5,629 nucleotides of DNA from Acidobacteriaceae bacterium (GCA_003140785.1 PLKY01000295.1:5962-11590), one strand, 5' to 3'. Shown: positions 1-5,242, counted from the stretch's first letter. Notes: generated by a model not told the origin, from the sequence alone. Numbers and translations are program-made.

Positions 1-2
1 TT

Positions 3-1061
3 CCTGCGCAACAGCATCCCGCGCACGATATCCCATCCCTCGCTGGCCACCGAGCCCTCTCCATCACTATCGTTATCCTCTCGCACACCAAATCCCTCCT
101 GCCCGCCCCCATCGCAAACTCCGGCCTGTTTCGCTACCTCATCGGAGGCGGCCTCTACGGCGTACAGATTTTCTTTGTCATCAGCGGCTATATCATCACC
201 ACGTTGCTGCTCCGCGAATACAACCGTACCGGCACAGTTTCTTTCAGACGCTTCTACACTCGCCGCGCCCTGCGCATCTTTCCGCCGTTCTACACATATT
301 TCGCAGTCCTCGCCATCCTCTGGATCATGGGAGTAATCCCGGAGCACTGGCCCACCTATCTCGCCTCAGCCACTTATACCTTCATCTATCTCCCCGACCC
401 GCATGGCTGGTATGTCGAGCACGCCTGGTCCCTCAGCATAGAAGAACAGTTCTATCTCCTCTGGCCCGCGTTGCTCCTCTTCGCGCACCGCCGCACCAAA
501 AGCATCTCCCTCGCCGTCGCGATCATCGCTCTCATGCCGATCGTTCGCATCGCTCTCTATCTCGCCGTGCCAAGCCCCGAGCGCGCCATTGTCACCAGCA
601 GCTCTGCCGATACACTCATGGTCGGCTGCCTCCTCGCGCTTCTCAGTAATCGCGTCCCGTGGAAAAAGGCGCATCGCCACTTCGTCAACGCATGGACCGC
701 GGCCCTCCTATTGGCGATCGGCTTTCTTGTGATGCCCTATCTCAGCGTCAAACTAACCGACGGCATCCCCGGAATCCTCACCATCGCCTTCGGCAACACC
801 GTAACTTTGCTCTGCATCGGCGGAATCCTTCTCTATGTCATCGACAACCCGCAATCGCCCGCGGGCAGATTCCTGAATCTCCGCATGGTCCGGCATCTGG
901 GAGTGATTTCCTACAGCCTCTATCTATGGCAACAACTCTTTACAGGCGATCCCGCCCACATGCGCCCCTATGTCTACTTATGGATGCTTATCGCCGCAGA
1001 GTTATCCTTCTGGCTCATTGAGAAACCAGTCATGCGCCTCCGCACCCGCCTCAACCTATAA
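3..1061 (+). CDS. Acyltransferase-3 family membrane protein (OafA/YrhL type), 5' end cut off by the window
   Basis: The frame is open from the first bases to the TAA stop at 1059-1061 (352 visible residues). No start codon precedes the conserved N-terminal block, so the true start lies before the window; family members are usually about 350-400 residues, so little is missing. Visible family marks are IPSLAGHRALSITIVILSH at residues 10-28, with the R-X10-H signature (R17, H28); GVQIFFVISGYIITTLLLRE around 52-71; the RRALRIFPPFY block; and SLSIEEQFYLLWP. Many hydrophobic segments follow, and the end is short and basic. The family moves acyl groups, often acetyl, from the cytoplasm to sugars or lipids of the envelope; the substrate cannot be told here. 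The usual SLDGLRA block reads SLAGHRA, so an Asp and a Leu are replaced, while the putative catalytic His is kept. It converges on miaA with a 32-base gap and no clear terminator. Confidence 0.93.
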   Translation, partial: PAQQHPAHDIPSLAGHRALSITIVILSHTKSLLPAPIANSGLFRYLIGGGLYGVQIFFVISGYIITTLLLREYNRTGTVSFRRFYTRRALRIFPPFYTYFAVLAILWIMGVIPEHWPTYLASATYTFIYLPDPHGWYVEHAWSLSIEEQFYLLWPALLLFAHRRTKSISLAVAIIALMPIVRIALYLAVPSPERAIVTSSSADTLMVGCLLALLSNRVPWKKAHRHFVNAWTAALLLAIGFLVMPYLSVKLTDGIPGILTIAFGNTVTLLCIGGILLYVIDNPQSPAGRFLNLRMVRHLGVISYSLYLWQQLFTGDPAHMRPYVYLWMLIAAELSFWLIEKPVMRLRTRLNL

Positions 1062-1093
1062 CCAACTCCAAAACTCGAACCAACTTACCCGAC

Positions 1094-2113
1094 TTATCCG
1101 CTCGCACCCGTCAACGCGACACCCACTAACTCGCATGCCGTGGCGATAACCTCCTCCGCATCTCCGAACCCCTCCAGCCAGCGCACTCCGGGCTCCCGCC
1201 GAAACCAGGTCATCTGCCGCTTCGCATAATTGCGATGCCCCTGCTGGGCTTCGGCGATAGCCACCTTCTCGCTGATGCCCTTGATGAGAACGGAAAGCGC
1301 TTGACGGTATCCGAGCGAGTCCAGCGCTTTGAGAGGGCCGTAGCAGGCCAGCAGAGCCCGCGTTTCCTGGAGCAGGCCGGCGGCGAACATTTCCGCACAG
1401 CGCCGATTCAACCGTTCATACGACGCTTGCCGTGGCGGATTCAGCCCGATCCGCAGCAACCGAAACCCCGTCAGCGGATCCTTGGCCGTACTTGGCGTCG
1501 CCAGTACCTGCGACAGCGGCCTGCGCCCCGCGAAACACACCTCAATCGCGCGAATCAACTTTGGCGCATCGTTCGCATGAATCCGCTCGGCAGACGCCGC
1601 ATCAACTCTCGCCAACACCCGATGCAGCCACGCAACCCCATGCTTCTCCACACTCCGCCGCAACCGCGCCCGTAAATCCTCCTGCCGCACCGGCCCCGCG
1701 AACAACCCCTCCGTCAGCGCCCGCAGATACAGCCCAGTCCCGCCAGTCACAATAGGCACTCTTCCGCGCGTAGCAATCTCACGCAGCGCCGCGCGCGCCC
1801 GCTTGCTGTACTCGCCTGCGGTAAACGCCTCATCGGGATCAACCACATCGATCAAATGATGCGGCACCCGCGCCCGCTCTTCGGGTGAAGGCTTCGCCGT
1901 CCCCAAATCCATCCCGCGATACACCGCCACAGAATCGCAACTGACAATCTCGCCATCGAACCGCTCCGCCAACGACAACGACAACGCCGTCTTTCCGCTC
2001 CCCGTAGGCCCCAGCAACAAAACTACGAGCGGATCTGATTTGCGTGAACGCGTCATTGGCAGCCGATCAAACGGTATCGCGACATGCGGTGCATAAAGGC
2101 TTCGCTCGCTCAC
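1094..2113 (-). CDS. miaA: tRNA dimethylallyltransferase MiaA
   Basis: MiaA transfers a dimethylallyl group from DMAPP to N6 of A37 in tRNAs reading UNN codons (i6A37), which stabilises codon pairing. Motifs, in residues counted from the GTG start: P-loop GPTGSGKT 35-42; SCDSVAVYRGMDLGTAKP 58-75 with the conserved Asp60; PHHLIDVVDP 84-93; TGGTGLYLRAL 123-133; DSLGYRQAL 265-273; and the tRNA-binding signature YAKRQMTWFRRE 296-307. At 339 residues it is slightly longer than the usual 300-320. The GTG at 2113 has AAGG four bases upstream. An ATG at 2056 (residue 20) would give a more typical N-terminus right before the P-loop strand but has no evident Shine-Dalgarno, so the start is uncertain between the two. 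It is the second gene after a small membrane protein, 33 bases away, and the gap is filled by a G-rich heptanucleotide repeat. Confidence 0.97.
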   Translation of the reverse strand: MSERSLYAPHVAIPFDRLPMTRSRKSDPLVVLLLGPTGSGKTALSLSLAERFDGEIVSCDSVAVYRGMDLGTAKPSPEERARVPHHLIDVVDPDEAFTAGEYSKRARAALREIATRGRVPIVTGGTGLYLRALTEGLFAGPVRQEDLRARLRRSVEKHGVAWLHRVLARVDAASAERIHANDAPKLIRAIEVCFAGRRPLSQVLATPSTAKDPLTGFRLLRIGLNPPRQASYERLNRRCAEMFAAGLLQETRALLACYGPLKALDSLGYRQALSVLIKGISEKVAIAEAQQGHRNYAKRQMTWFRREPGVRWLEGFGDAEEVIATACELVGVALTGASG

Positions 2114-2121
2114 TGAACCTT

Positions 2122-2142
2122 ATTCCCTGTTCCCTATTCCCT
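2122..2142. repeat. Three tandem copies of a 7-base repeat in the miaA leader
   Basis: The plus strand reads ATTCCCT, GTTCCCT, ATTCCCT at 2122-2128, 2129-2135 and 2136-2142. On the miaA strand each unit is AGGGAAY, giving three Shine-Dalgarno-like AGGGAA cores just upstream of the AAGG nearest the GTG start. The form resembles the short tandem heptanucleotide repeats known from some bacterial intergenic regions. A role in translation of miaA is inference. Confidence 0.85.
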
Positions 2143-2146
2143 GCCT

Positions 2147-2359
2147 TTAAAGCCGCCACCAGCCCGGCGGAAAAATCCACTTGGGATTGGTATGGAAAAG
2201 CCACCACACGCAAATGGCCGCCGCCAAGATTACAAGCCCAATGGTCTGGTTGCGCACAAACGCACGCCGCTGTGCCGCGCGCCGTTCCTTCTCGGCCACC
2301 TGTTCGCCATACGGCTTGATGCGTGTGTCCACCACGGCGCTCAGATCCAGCCGCTCCAT
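2147..2359 (-). CDS. Small single-span membrane protein of unknown function, upstream of miaA
   Basis: This predicted protein has 70 residues and matches no family that I recognise. It has a charged, probably cytoplasmic N-terminal half (residues 1-37, with the basic stretch EKERRAAQRR around 23-32). One hydrophobic segment follows at about 39-56 (TIGLVILAAAICVWWLF), then a short aromatic tail ending PPGWWRL. The positive charges before the span predict N-in, C-out. I chose the ATG at 2359 because AGGA lies six bases upstream. An in-frame ATG at 2449 would add 30 residues but has no well-spaced Shine-Dalgarno, and a possible promoter (-10 TATACT at 2403-2408) would lie inside it. It is followed 33 bases later by miaA on the same strand, so the two are probably co-transcribed. 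The clean frame, the ribosome site and the membrane-protein pattern support a real gene. Confidence 0.75.
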   Translation of the reverse strand: MERLDLSAVVDTRIKPYGEQVAEKERRAAQRRAFVRNQTIGLVILAAAICVWWLFHTNPKWIFPPGWWRL

Positions 2360-2402
2360 AAGCGATCCTGCGGCTGTCCAGGTCTCCTTTTGTCCAGGCC
2401 TC

Positions 2403-2432
2403 AGTATAGGAGTTGGCACGTCGGGCGCCGAA
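2403..2432 (-). promoter_or_regulatory. Possible promoter for the small membrane protein and miaA
   Basis: On the minus strand TATACT (2403-2408) matches five of six bases of a -10 box. The best -35 at 18 bases spacing is only TTCGGC (2427-2432). A start near 2396 would give a leader of about 37 bases before the ATG at 2359. The -35 is poor, so this rests mainly on the -10 and its position. Confidence 0.35.
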
Positions 2433-2460
2433 GGCGCGGTCCGCTGCATGAGCGGTGCGT

Positions 2461-2490
2461 TTGACTTCCCTCACCCCCATTGCCGACCAT
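2461..2490 (+). promoter_or_regulatory. Possible promoter for purD
   Basis: TTGACT at 2461-2466 matches a -35 box in five of six bases. At 18 bases spacing is GACCAT (2485-2490), a weak -10 with three matches. It would start transcription close to 2497, giving a leader of about 20 bases before the ATG at 2516. No riboswitch-like structure is visible in the 156 bases between the divergent genes. Confidence 0.3.
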
Positions 2491-2515
2491 AGCCTGTCGG
2501 GGGAAAACCATTTCC

Positions 2516-3793
2516 ATGAAAGTCCTCATCCTCGGTTCAGGGGGCCGCGAACACGCGCTTGCCTGGGCCATCGCACGCAGCCCGCGTGTCTCTGCAGTTG
2601 TCTGCGCGCCCGGCAACGGCGGCATCGCTCAAATCGCCCGCTGCATCCCCGTCGACCTCAAAAATCTCGACGACATGGTCCGCCTCGTCACAGCCGAAGC
2701 CCCCGGCCTCACCATCGTCGGCCCCGAGCTTCCCCTCTCCCTCGGCATCGTCGACGCCCTCCAGTCCCGCGGCCTCCGCGTCTTCGGCCCCACCCAGGCC
2801 GCCGCGCGCCTCGAGTCCAGCAAGGCCTTCGCTAAGCAGTTCATGAAGCGCCATCAGATCCCCACCGCCAAATACTCGGTCTGTGCGCACGCCAGCGAGC
2901 TCGAAGAAGCCATCGCCCTCTTCCATCCGCCGATCGTCGTCAAAGCCGACGGCCTCGCCGCCGGCAAAGGCGTCATCCTCTGCGAGTCGCGCAACATCGC
3001 CCTCGAAGCCGCCCACGGCCTCTTCAACGGCTCGCTCCTCGGCGAATCCTCGCAGCAGGTTGTCATCGAGGAATTCCTCGAAGGCGACGAAATCAGCTTC
3101 ATTTGTCTCAGTGACGGCACCCACATCGCCCCGCTTCTCCCGGCACAAGACCACAAGCGCATCGGCGAATACGACACCGGCCTCAACACCGGCGGCATGG
3201 GCGCCTACTCCACTGACACCATGCTCGAGCCGCAGATGACCGAGTGGATCATGCGCCACATCGCCGAGCCCACCATCCGCGGCATGGCCGAAGAAGGCAC
3301 GCCCTTCATCGGCGTCCTCTATTGCGGCCTCATGATGACCCCGCGCGGTCCCGAAGTCCTCGAATACAACGCCCGCTTTGGCGATCCGGAAACCCAGGTC
3401 ATCCTGCCCCGCCTCGAGTCCGACTTGCTCGACGTCCTCGAAGCCTGCATCGATGGCCGCCTCGACCAGACCCCTCTGCGCTGGAGCCCCGGCGCCTCCG
3501 CCTGCGTAGTAGCCAGTTCTGCCGGATACCCCGCCAGCTACAAAACCGGCTTCCCCCTCACCGGCCTCGGCAACGCCGCCCAGGTTCCAAGCGTCCAGAT
3601 CTTTCACTCCGGCACGGCGCGGGTCGGCAGCCAGCTCGTCACAAGCGGGGGCCGCGTCCTATGCGCCGCCGCCCAGGGAGACTCCCTCCGCGAAGCCCTC
3701 TCCCGCGCCTATCAATCCCTCGCCGAAATCCAGTTTGAAGGCATCTATTTCCGCCGCGACATCGGCTATCGCGCACTCAAGGCAAAACCATGA
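2516..3793 (+). CDS. purD: Phosphoribosylamine--glycine ligase (GAR synthetase)
   Basis: PurD joins 5-phosphoribosylamine and glycine, using ATP, to make glycinamide ribonucleotide, the second step of de novo purine synthesis. It is a cytosolic ATP-grasp enzyme. The 425 residues match the usual length. The N-terminus MKVLILGSGGREHALAW (1-17) is canonical. VVKADGLAAGKGV (141-153) and IEEFLEGDE (184-192) are ATP-grasp parts, QDHKR (211-215) and NTGGMGAYS (224-232) are conserved loops, and RFGDPETQ (287-294) is the family signature. It ends with FRRDIGYRAL. The start is the ATG at 2516, with GGGGGA about 11 bases upstream, a little far. An in-frame ATG at 2480 adds 12 non-conserved residues without a ribosome site. 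Residue 223 is Leu where the family normally has Pro before NTGGMG. The stop overlaps the start of the next gene as ATGA. Confidence 0.97.
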   Translation: MKVLILGSGGREHALAWAIARSPRVSAVVCAPGNGGIAQIARCIPVDLKNLDDMVRLVTAEAPGLTIVGPELPLSLGIVDALQSRGLRVFGPTQAAARLESSKAFAKQFMKRHQIPTAKYSVCAHASELEEAIALFHPPIVVKADGLAAGKGVILCESRNIALEAAHGLFNGSLLGESSQQVVIEEFLEGDEISFICLSDGTHIAPLLPAQDHKRIGEYDTGLNTGGMGAYSTDTMLEPQMTEWIMRHIAEPTIRGMAEEGTPFIGVLYCGLMMTPRGPEVLEYNARFGDPETQVILPRLESDLLDVLEACIDGRLDQTPLRWSPGASACVVASSAGYPASYKTGFPLTGLGNAAQVPSVQIFHSGTARVGSQLVTSGGRVLCAAAQGDSLREALSRAYQSLAEIQFEGIYFRRDIGYRALKAKP

Positions 3794-4287
3794 CCGCTGC
3801 AATCACACTCGAAGAGCTGCTGGACTGGAATGACGAAAGCTCCACTTTCTGGAAAGGGCTTCTCGAAGACAATCCAACTCTCCTCCAGCTGCCCTGCGAC
3901 ATCGGCAGCGTCGCCAATGTCCAGCAATTCATCCGTCACATTTGGGGTGCCGAGCTTCGCTGGGCCCAGCGCCTGGCCGGCGTTCCTGAAACACCGAGAG
4001 ACGCAGTTCCCGCCGGTCCGCTCGATGCGCTTTTTGACCTGCATCTGCTGGCGGGCCCGCTCTTTCGCGAGCTCCTCGCCAACCCGGCATATGACTGGGA
4101 CGCGACCTACACCCTCGATGTCAGTTGGCTTCCGCCCCACGCGCGCACCTCAACCCACCGCAAGATCCTCGCGCACGCCCTCTTCCACAGCCAGCGCCAT
4201 TGGGCGCAGTTAGCAACACTCGTCCGCGCCGCCGGCTTTCCTTCCGGCTTCAACGGCGATCTGCTCTTCAGCTCTGCGCTACGTTAG
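3790..4287 (+). CDS. DinB/YfiT-family four-helix protein, putative metal-dependent enzyme
   Basis: The 165-residue protein has the DinB-superfamily layout. The three histidines expected to bind a divalent metal are H50 (IRHIWGAELRWAQRL, helix 2) and H129 and H133 (AHALFHSQRHWAQLATLVR, helix 4). Members include thiol S-transferases that use bacillithiol, mycothiol or glutathione, but many have no known activity; the substrate cannot be told here. The ATG at 3790 overlaps the purD TGA (3791-3793), and AAGG lies seven bases upstream within purD, so translation is probably coupled to purD. A direct role in purine synthesis is not implied. The 3' end overlaps the opposing zinc-ribbon gene by 20 bp. 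Confidence 0.87.
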   Translation: MTAAITLEELLDWNDESSTFWKGLLEDNPTLLQLPCDIGSVANVQQFIRHIWGAELRWAQRLAGVPETPRDAVPAGPLDALFDLHLLAGPLFRELLANPAYDWDATYTLDVSWLPPHARTSTHRKILAHALFHSQRHWAQLATLVRAAGFPSGFNGDLLFSSALR

Positions 4288-4594
4288 GATCGGCCGTATT
4301 AGGACTGGCCGCGCTCGGCGCCGCCTGCCTCTTCGAGAAACAGCTGCGGCACAACACCGGCCTGCCCTGCGTCGGCTTAAAAGGAACCGTCGTCTCTTCG
4401 CCGCATGCCGAACACGTCGTGCGCGTCTCCGCCCGCACCCGTGATCCGCTTGAGCTGCGCTTCGCCTTGCACTGCTTGCAGCGCTTGGGGTCGTTCACAA
4501 ATTGTTTGTCGTGAAAAAAAACCTGCTCGCCGGCGGTGAACACAAACTCCGCTCCGCAATCAATGCATATCAGAGTTCGATCGGTATACGCCAT
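4268..4594 (-). CDS. Small double zinc-ribbon protein
   Basis: The protein has 108 residues and eight cysteines in four CxxC pairs. The first ribbon, residues 1-46, uses C10/C13 and C39/C42 and contains CGAEFVFTAGEQVFFHDKQF, as in the 'probable zinc-ribbon domain' small proteins. The second uses C61/C64 and C82/C85 around CGEETTVPFKPTQGRPVLC. A Ser/Ala/Pro-rich tail (91-108) carries a five-residue repeat, SPNTA/DPNVA. Each ribbon should hold one zinc ion; nucleic-acid or protein binding is plausible, but the function is unknown. The start is the ATG at 4594, with GGGA six bases upstream. An in-frame ATG at 4792 would add 66 residues of non-conserved character. A possible promoter lies at 4700-4726. 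It lies downstream of rpsU on the same strand, separated by about 440 bases, and converges on the DinB gene with a 20-bp overlap. Confidence 0.88.
   Translation of the reverse strand: MAYTDRTLICIDCGAEFVFTAGEQVFFHDKQFVNDPKRCKQCKAKRSSSGSRVRAETRTTCSACGEETTVPFKPTQGRPVLCRSCFSKRQAAPSAASPNTADPNVAQS
4284..4311. repeat. 15-base-period direct repeat over the DinB stop codon and the zinc-ribbon tail
   Basis: TTAGGATCGGCCG (4284-4296) and TTAGGACTGGCCG (4299-4311) differ at two bases. The first copy contains the TAG stop of the DinB gene (4285-4287). On the other strand the repeat encodes SPNTA and DPNVA, five codons per unit, in the tail of the zinc-ribbon protein. Confidence 0.75.
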
Positions 4595-4699
4595 GGCCGT
4601 TCCCAAAAGAAGGGATCGTAGAAATCGGCCATGTCCCTGGAAGCTTGCCGGTCCCGTTTCCCTGTCTTCGTACTTCTCTCCGTAACAAGGGCCCGGGCC

Positions 4700-4726
4700 G
4701 CGATAAAAGGATGCGGCGTTTGTCAA
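4700..4726 (-). promoter_or_regulatory. Possible promoter for the zinc-ribbon gene
   Basis: On the minus strand a perfect -35 TTGACA (4721-4726) is followed 15 bases later by TATCGC (4700-4705), a weak -10. The spacing is short. A start near 4693 would leave a leader of about 100 bases before the ATG at 4594. Confidence 0.35.
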
Positions 4727-4830
4727 AAGTCTCCCGTGGTTTGGGAAGACTGGGTTGTGTTCGCCCGGCATGTACACCGGCGAAAAGGCCAATGTTCAAA
4801 ATCGCGACGCGCCGCCTCAATCTTGTGTTT

Positions 4831-4858
4831 CTTCCGTGCGCCTTCCGCTGCTCTTCCG
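4831..4858. repeat. Three CTTCCG repeats at exact 11-base spacing
   Basis: CTTCCG occurs at 4831-4836, 4842-4847 and 4853-4858. The third copy overlaps the 10-bp palindrome TTCCGCGGAA (4854-4863). On the minus strand the units read CGGAAG and lie in the apical part of the long stem at 4800-4888. Eleven-base spacing puts them on roughly the same face of the helix. Confidence 0.8.
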
Positions 4859-4924
4859 CGGAATGCGCCGAGACGGCTCGTCGCGATTCAGTTTTCTAGG
4901 GGCCTGCTCTCAGGCCCAGGTTCC

Positions 4925-5035
4925 AGCACTTTCCGAATTCCAGCTGACCGAAACCTCGCACTCGAGCGGCCTTTTTCCTTAAGAAAAAGCCGCCTTTCAT
5001 GGAGTTCAAAAGCGCACGTTCATTCGGAAAGTGCT
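4925..5035. repeat. 14-bp perfect inverted repeat bounding a 111-bp segment
   Basis: AGCACTTTCCGAAT at 4925-4938 is the exact reverse complement of ATTCGGAAAGTGCT at 5022-5035. Between the arms is a second inverted repeat at 4966-4993: GCGGC pairs with GCCGC, then TTTTTC with GAAAAA, with one bulged C at 4971 and a five-base loop. No flanking target-site duplication is evident. Confidence 0.9.
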
Positions 5036-5038
5036 TTT
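5008..5038 (-). terminator. Possible weak terminator after rpsU
   Basis: On the minus strand an A-rich arm, AAAAGC (5038-5033), pairs with GCTTTT (5013-5008), with two further inner pairs, so the transcript would end in a short U run. The arm begins at the rpsU stop codon and shares bases with the 14-bp inverted repeat, so the two structures exclude each other. The stem is short and AT-rich. Confidence 0.35.
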
Positions 5039-5235
5039 TAGTCCTGCTCTTTACGAGCCTTCTTACGATTCCGCTTGCGCGCCAAAGCTGCCTTCACACG
5101 GCGCTTCTCGCCCGGCTTCAGGTAGTAGGAGTGACGCTTCACTTCCTTGATGATGTCTTCCGTCTGTACCTTCCGCTTAAACCGGCGTAGCGCATTCTCG
5201 AGCGGCTCGCCTTCTTGTACACGAACCTCTGCCAA
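5038..5235 (-). CDS. rpsU: 30S ribosomal protein S21
   Basis: S21 is a small basic protein of the 30S platform, near the anti-Shine-Dalgarno end of 16S rRNA, and assists initiation on natural mRNAs. The 65 residues are canonical throughout: AEVRVQEGEPLENALRRFKR at 2-21, then EDIIKEVKRHSYYLKPGEKR, and a Lys/Arg-rich C-terminus ending KKARKEQD. The start is a TTG at 5235: the conserved AEVRV follows it directly and GGAGGTG lies seven bases upstream, while no ATG or GTG lies near. The frame continues upstream to 5412, but that extension is not S21-like and runs through the promoter. A promoter at 5273-5303 would give a leader of about 30 bases. An unusual series of inverted repeats begins a few bases past the TAA. 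The Crp/Fnr gene upstream is in the same direction, 216 bases away, so rpsU is probably its own unit. Confidence 0.97.
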   Translation of the reverse strand: MAEVRVQEGEPLENALRRFKRKVQTEDIIKEVKRHSYYLKPGEKRRVKAALARKRNRKKARKEQD

Positions 5236-5242
5236 AAAATCC

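Larger units (their letters stand above)
4800..5035 (-). ncRNA. Candidate structured RNA or structured rpsU 3' UTR, family not recognised
   Basis: Read 5' to 3' on the minus strand from just after the rpsU stop codon, four structural units occur in about 236 bases. First, a perfect 14-bp stem pairs 5035-5022 with 4938-4925 and encloses an 11-bp hairpin at 4993-4966. Second, a perfect 7-bp stem, GGGCCTG/CAGGCCC, at 4917-4900 has a four-base loop. Third, 4888-4869 pairs with 4819-4800: 17 Watson-Crick pairs, two G-U pairs and one A-G mismatch. Fourth, inside that lies a hairpin at 4868-4838 (GCGC, A-G mismatch, TTCCGC, nine-base loop, GCGGAA, GCGC). The G-U positions are C-A mismatches on the plus strand, which favours a minus-strand RNA. 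It could be a small RNA, a long 3' UTR shared with the zinc-ribbon gene, or a DNA-level palindromic element. Expression is not shown by sequence alone. Confidence 0.4.
4595..5037. other. 443-base intergenic region without a convincing gene, rich in inverted repeats
   Basis: Open frames here, on either strand, lack ribosome sites and recognisable protein sequence. Instead the region holds a possible promoter for the zinc-ribbon gene (4700-4726), a hairpin at 4760-4784 (TTCGCC pairs GGCGAA), and the nested stems and repeats at 4800-5035 described separately. No tRNA was recognised. Confidence 0.75.

Noticed and set aside
2360..2449. Longer N-terminus for the small membrane protein
   Set aside because: No well-placed Shine-Dalgarno before 2449, and a -10-like TATACT lies within it; AGGA precedes the ATG at 2359.
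2360..2515. A purine-responsive riboswitch or operator upstream of purD
   Set aside because: Leader too short from the likely promoter, and no aptamer-like conserved segments or clear palindrome were seen.
2537..3607. A 356-residue open frame on the minus strand opposite purD
   Set aside because: It lies wholly inside purD, is low-complexity Gly/Ala/Glu/Asp-rich as expected of the complement of GC-rich codons, and shows no family motif.
4595..4792. Upstream extension of the zinc-ribbon gene to an ATG at 4792
   Set aside because: The added 66 residues have no recognisable character, whereas MAYTDRTLICIDCG at 4594 is a normal start for this type of protein and has GGGA before it.
4900..4917. 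The GGGCCTG/CAGGCCC hairpin as a standard intrinsic terminator
   Set aside because: Neither strand has a U run after the stem, so it is treated as part of the structured region only.
4631..5041. A 136-residue open frame on the plus strand between the zinc-ribbon gene and rpsU
   Set aside because: No ribosome site, odd composition, no family resemblance, and it runs through the inverted repeats.
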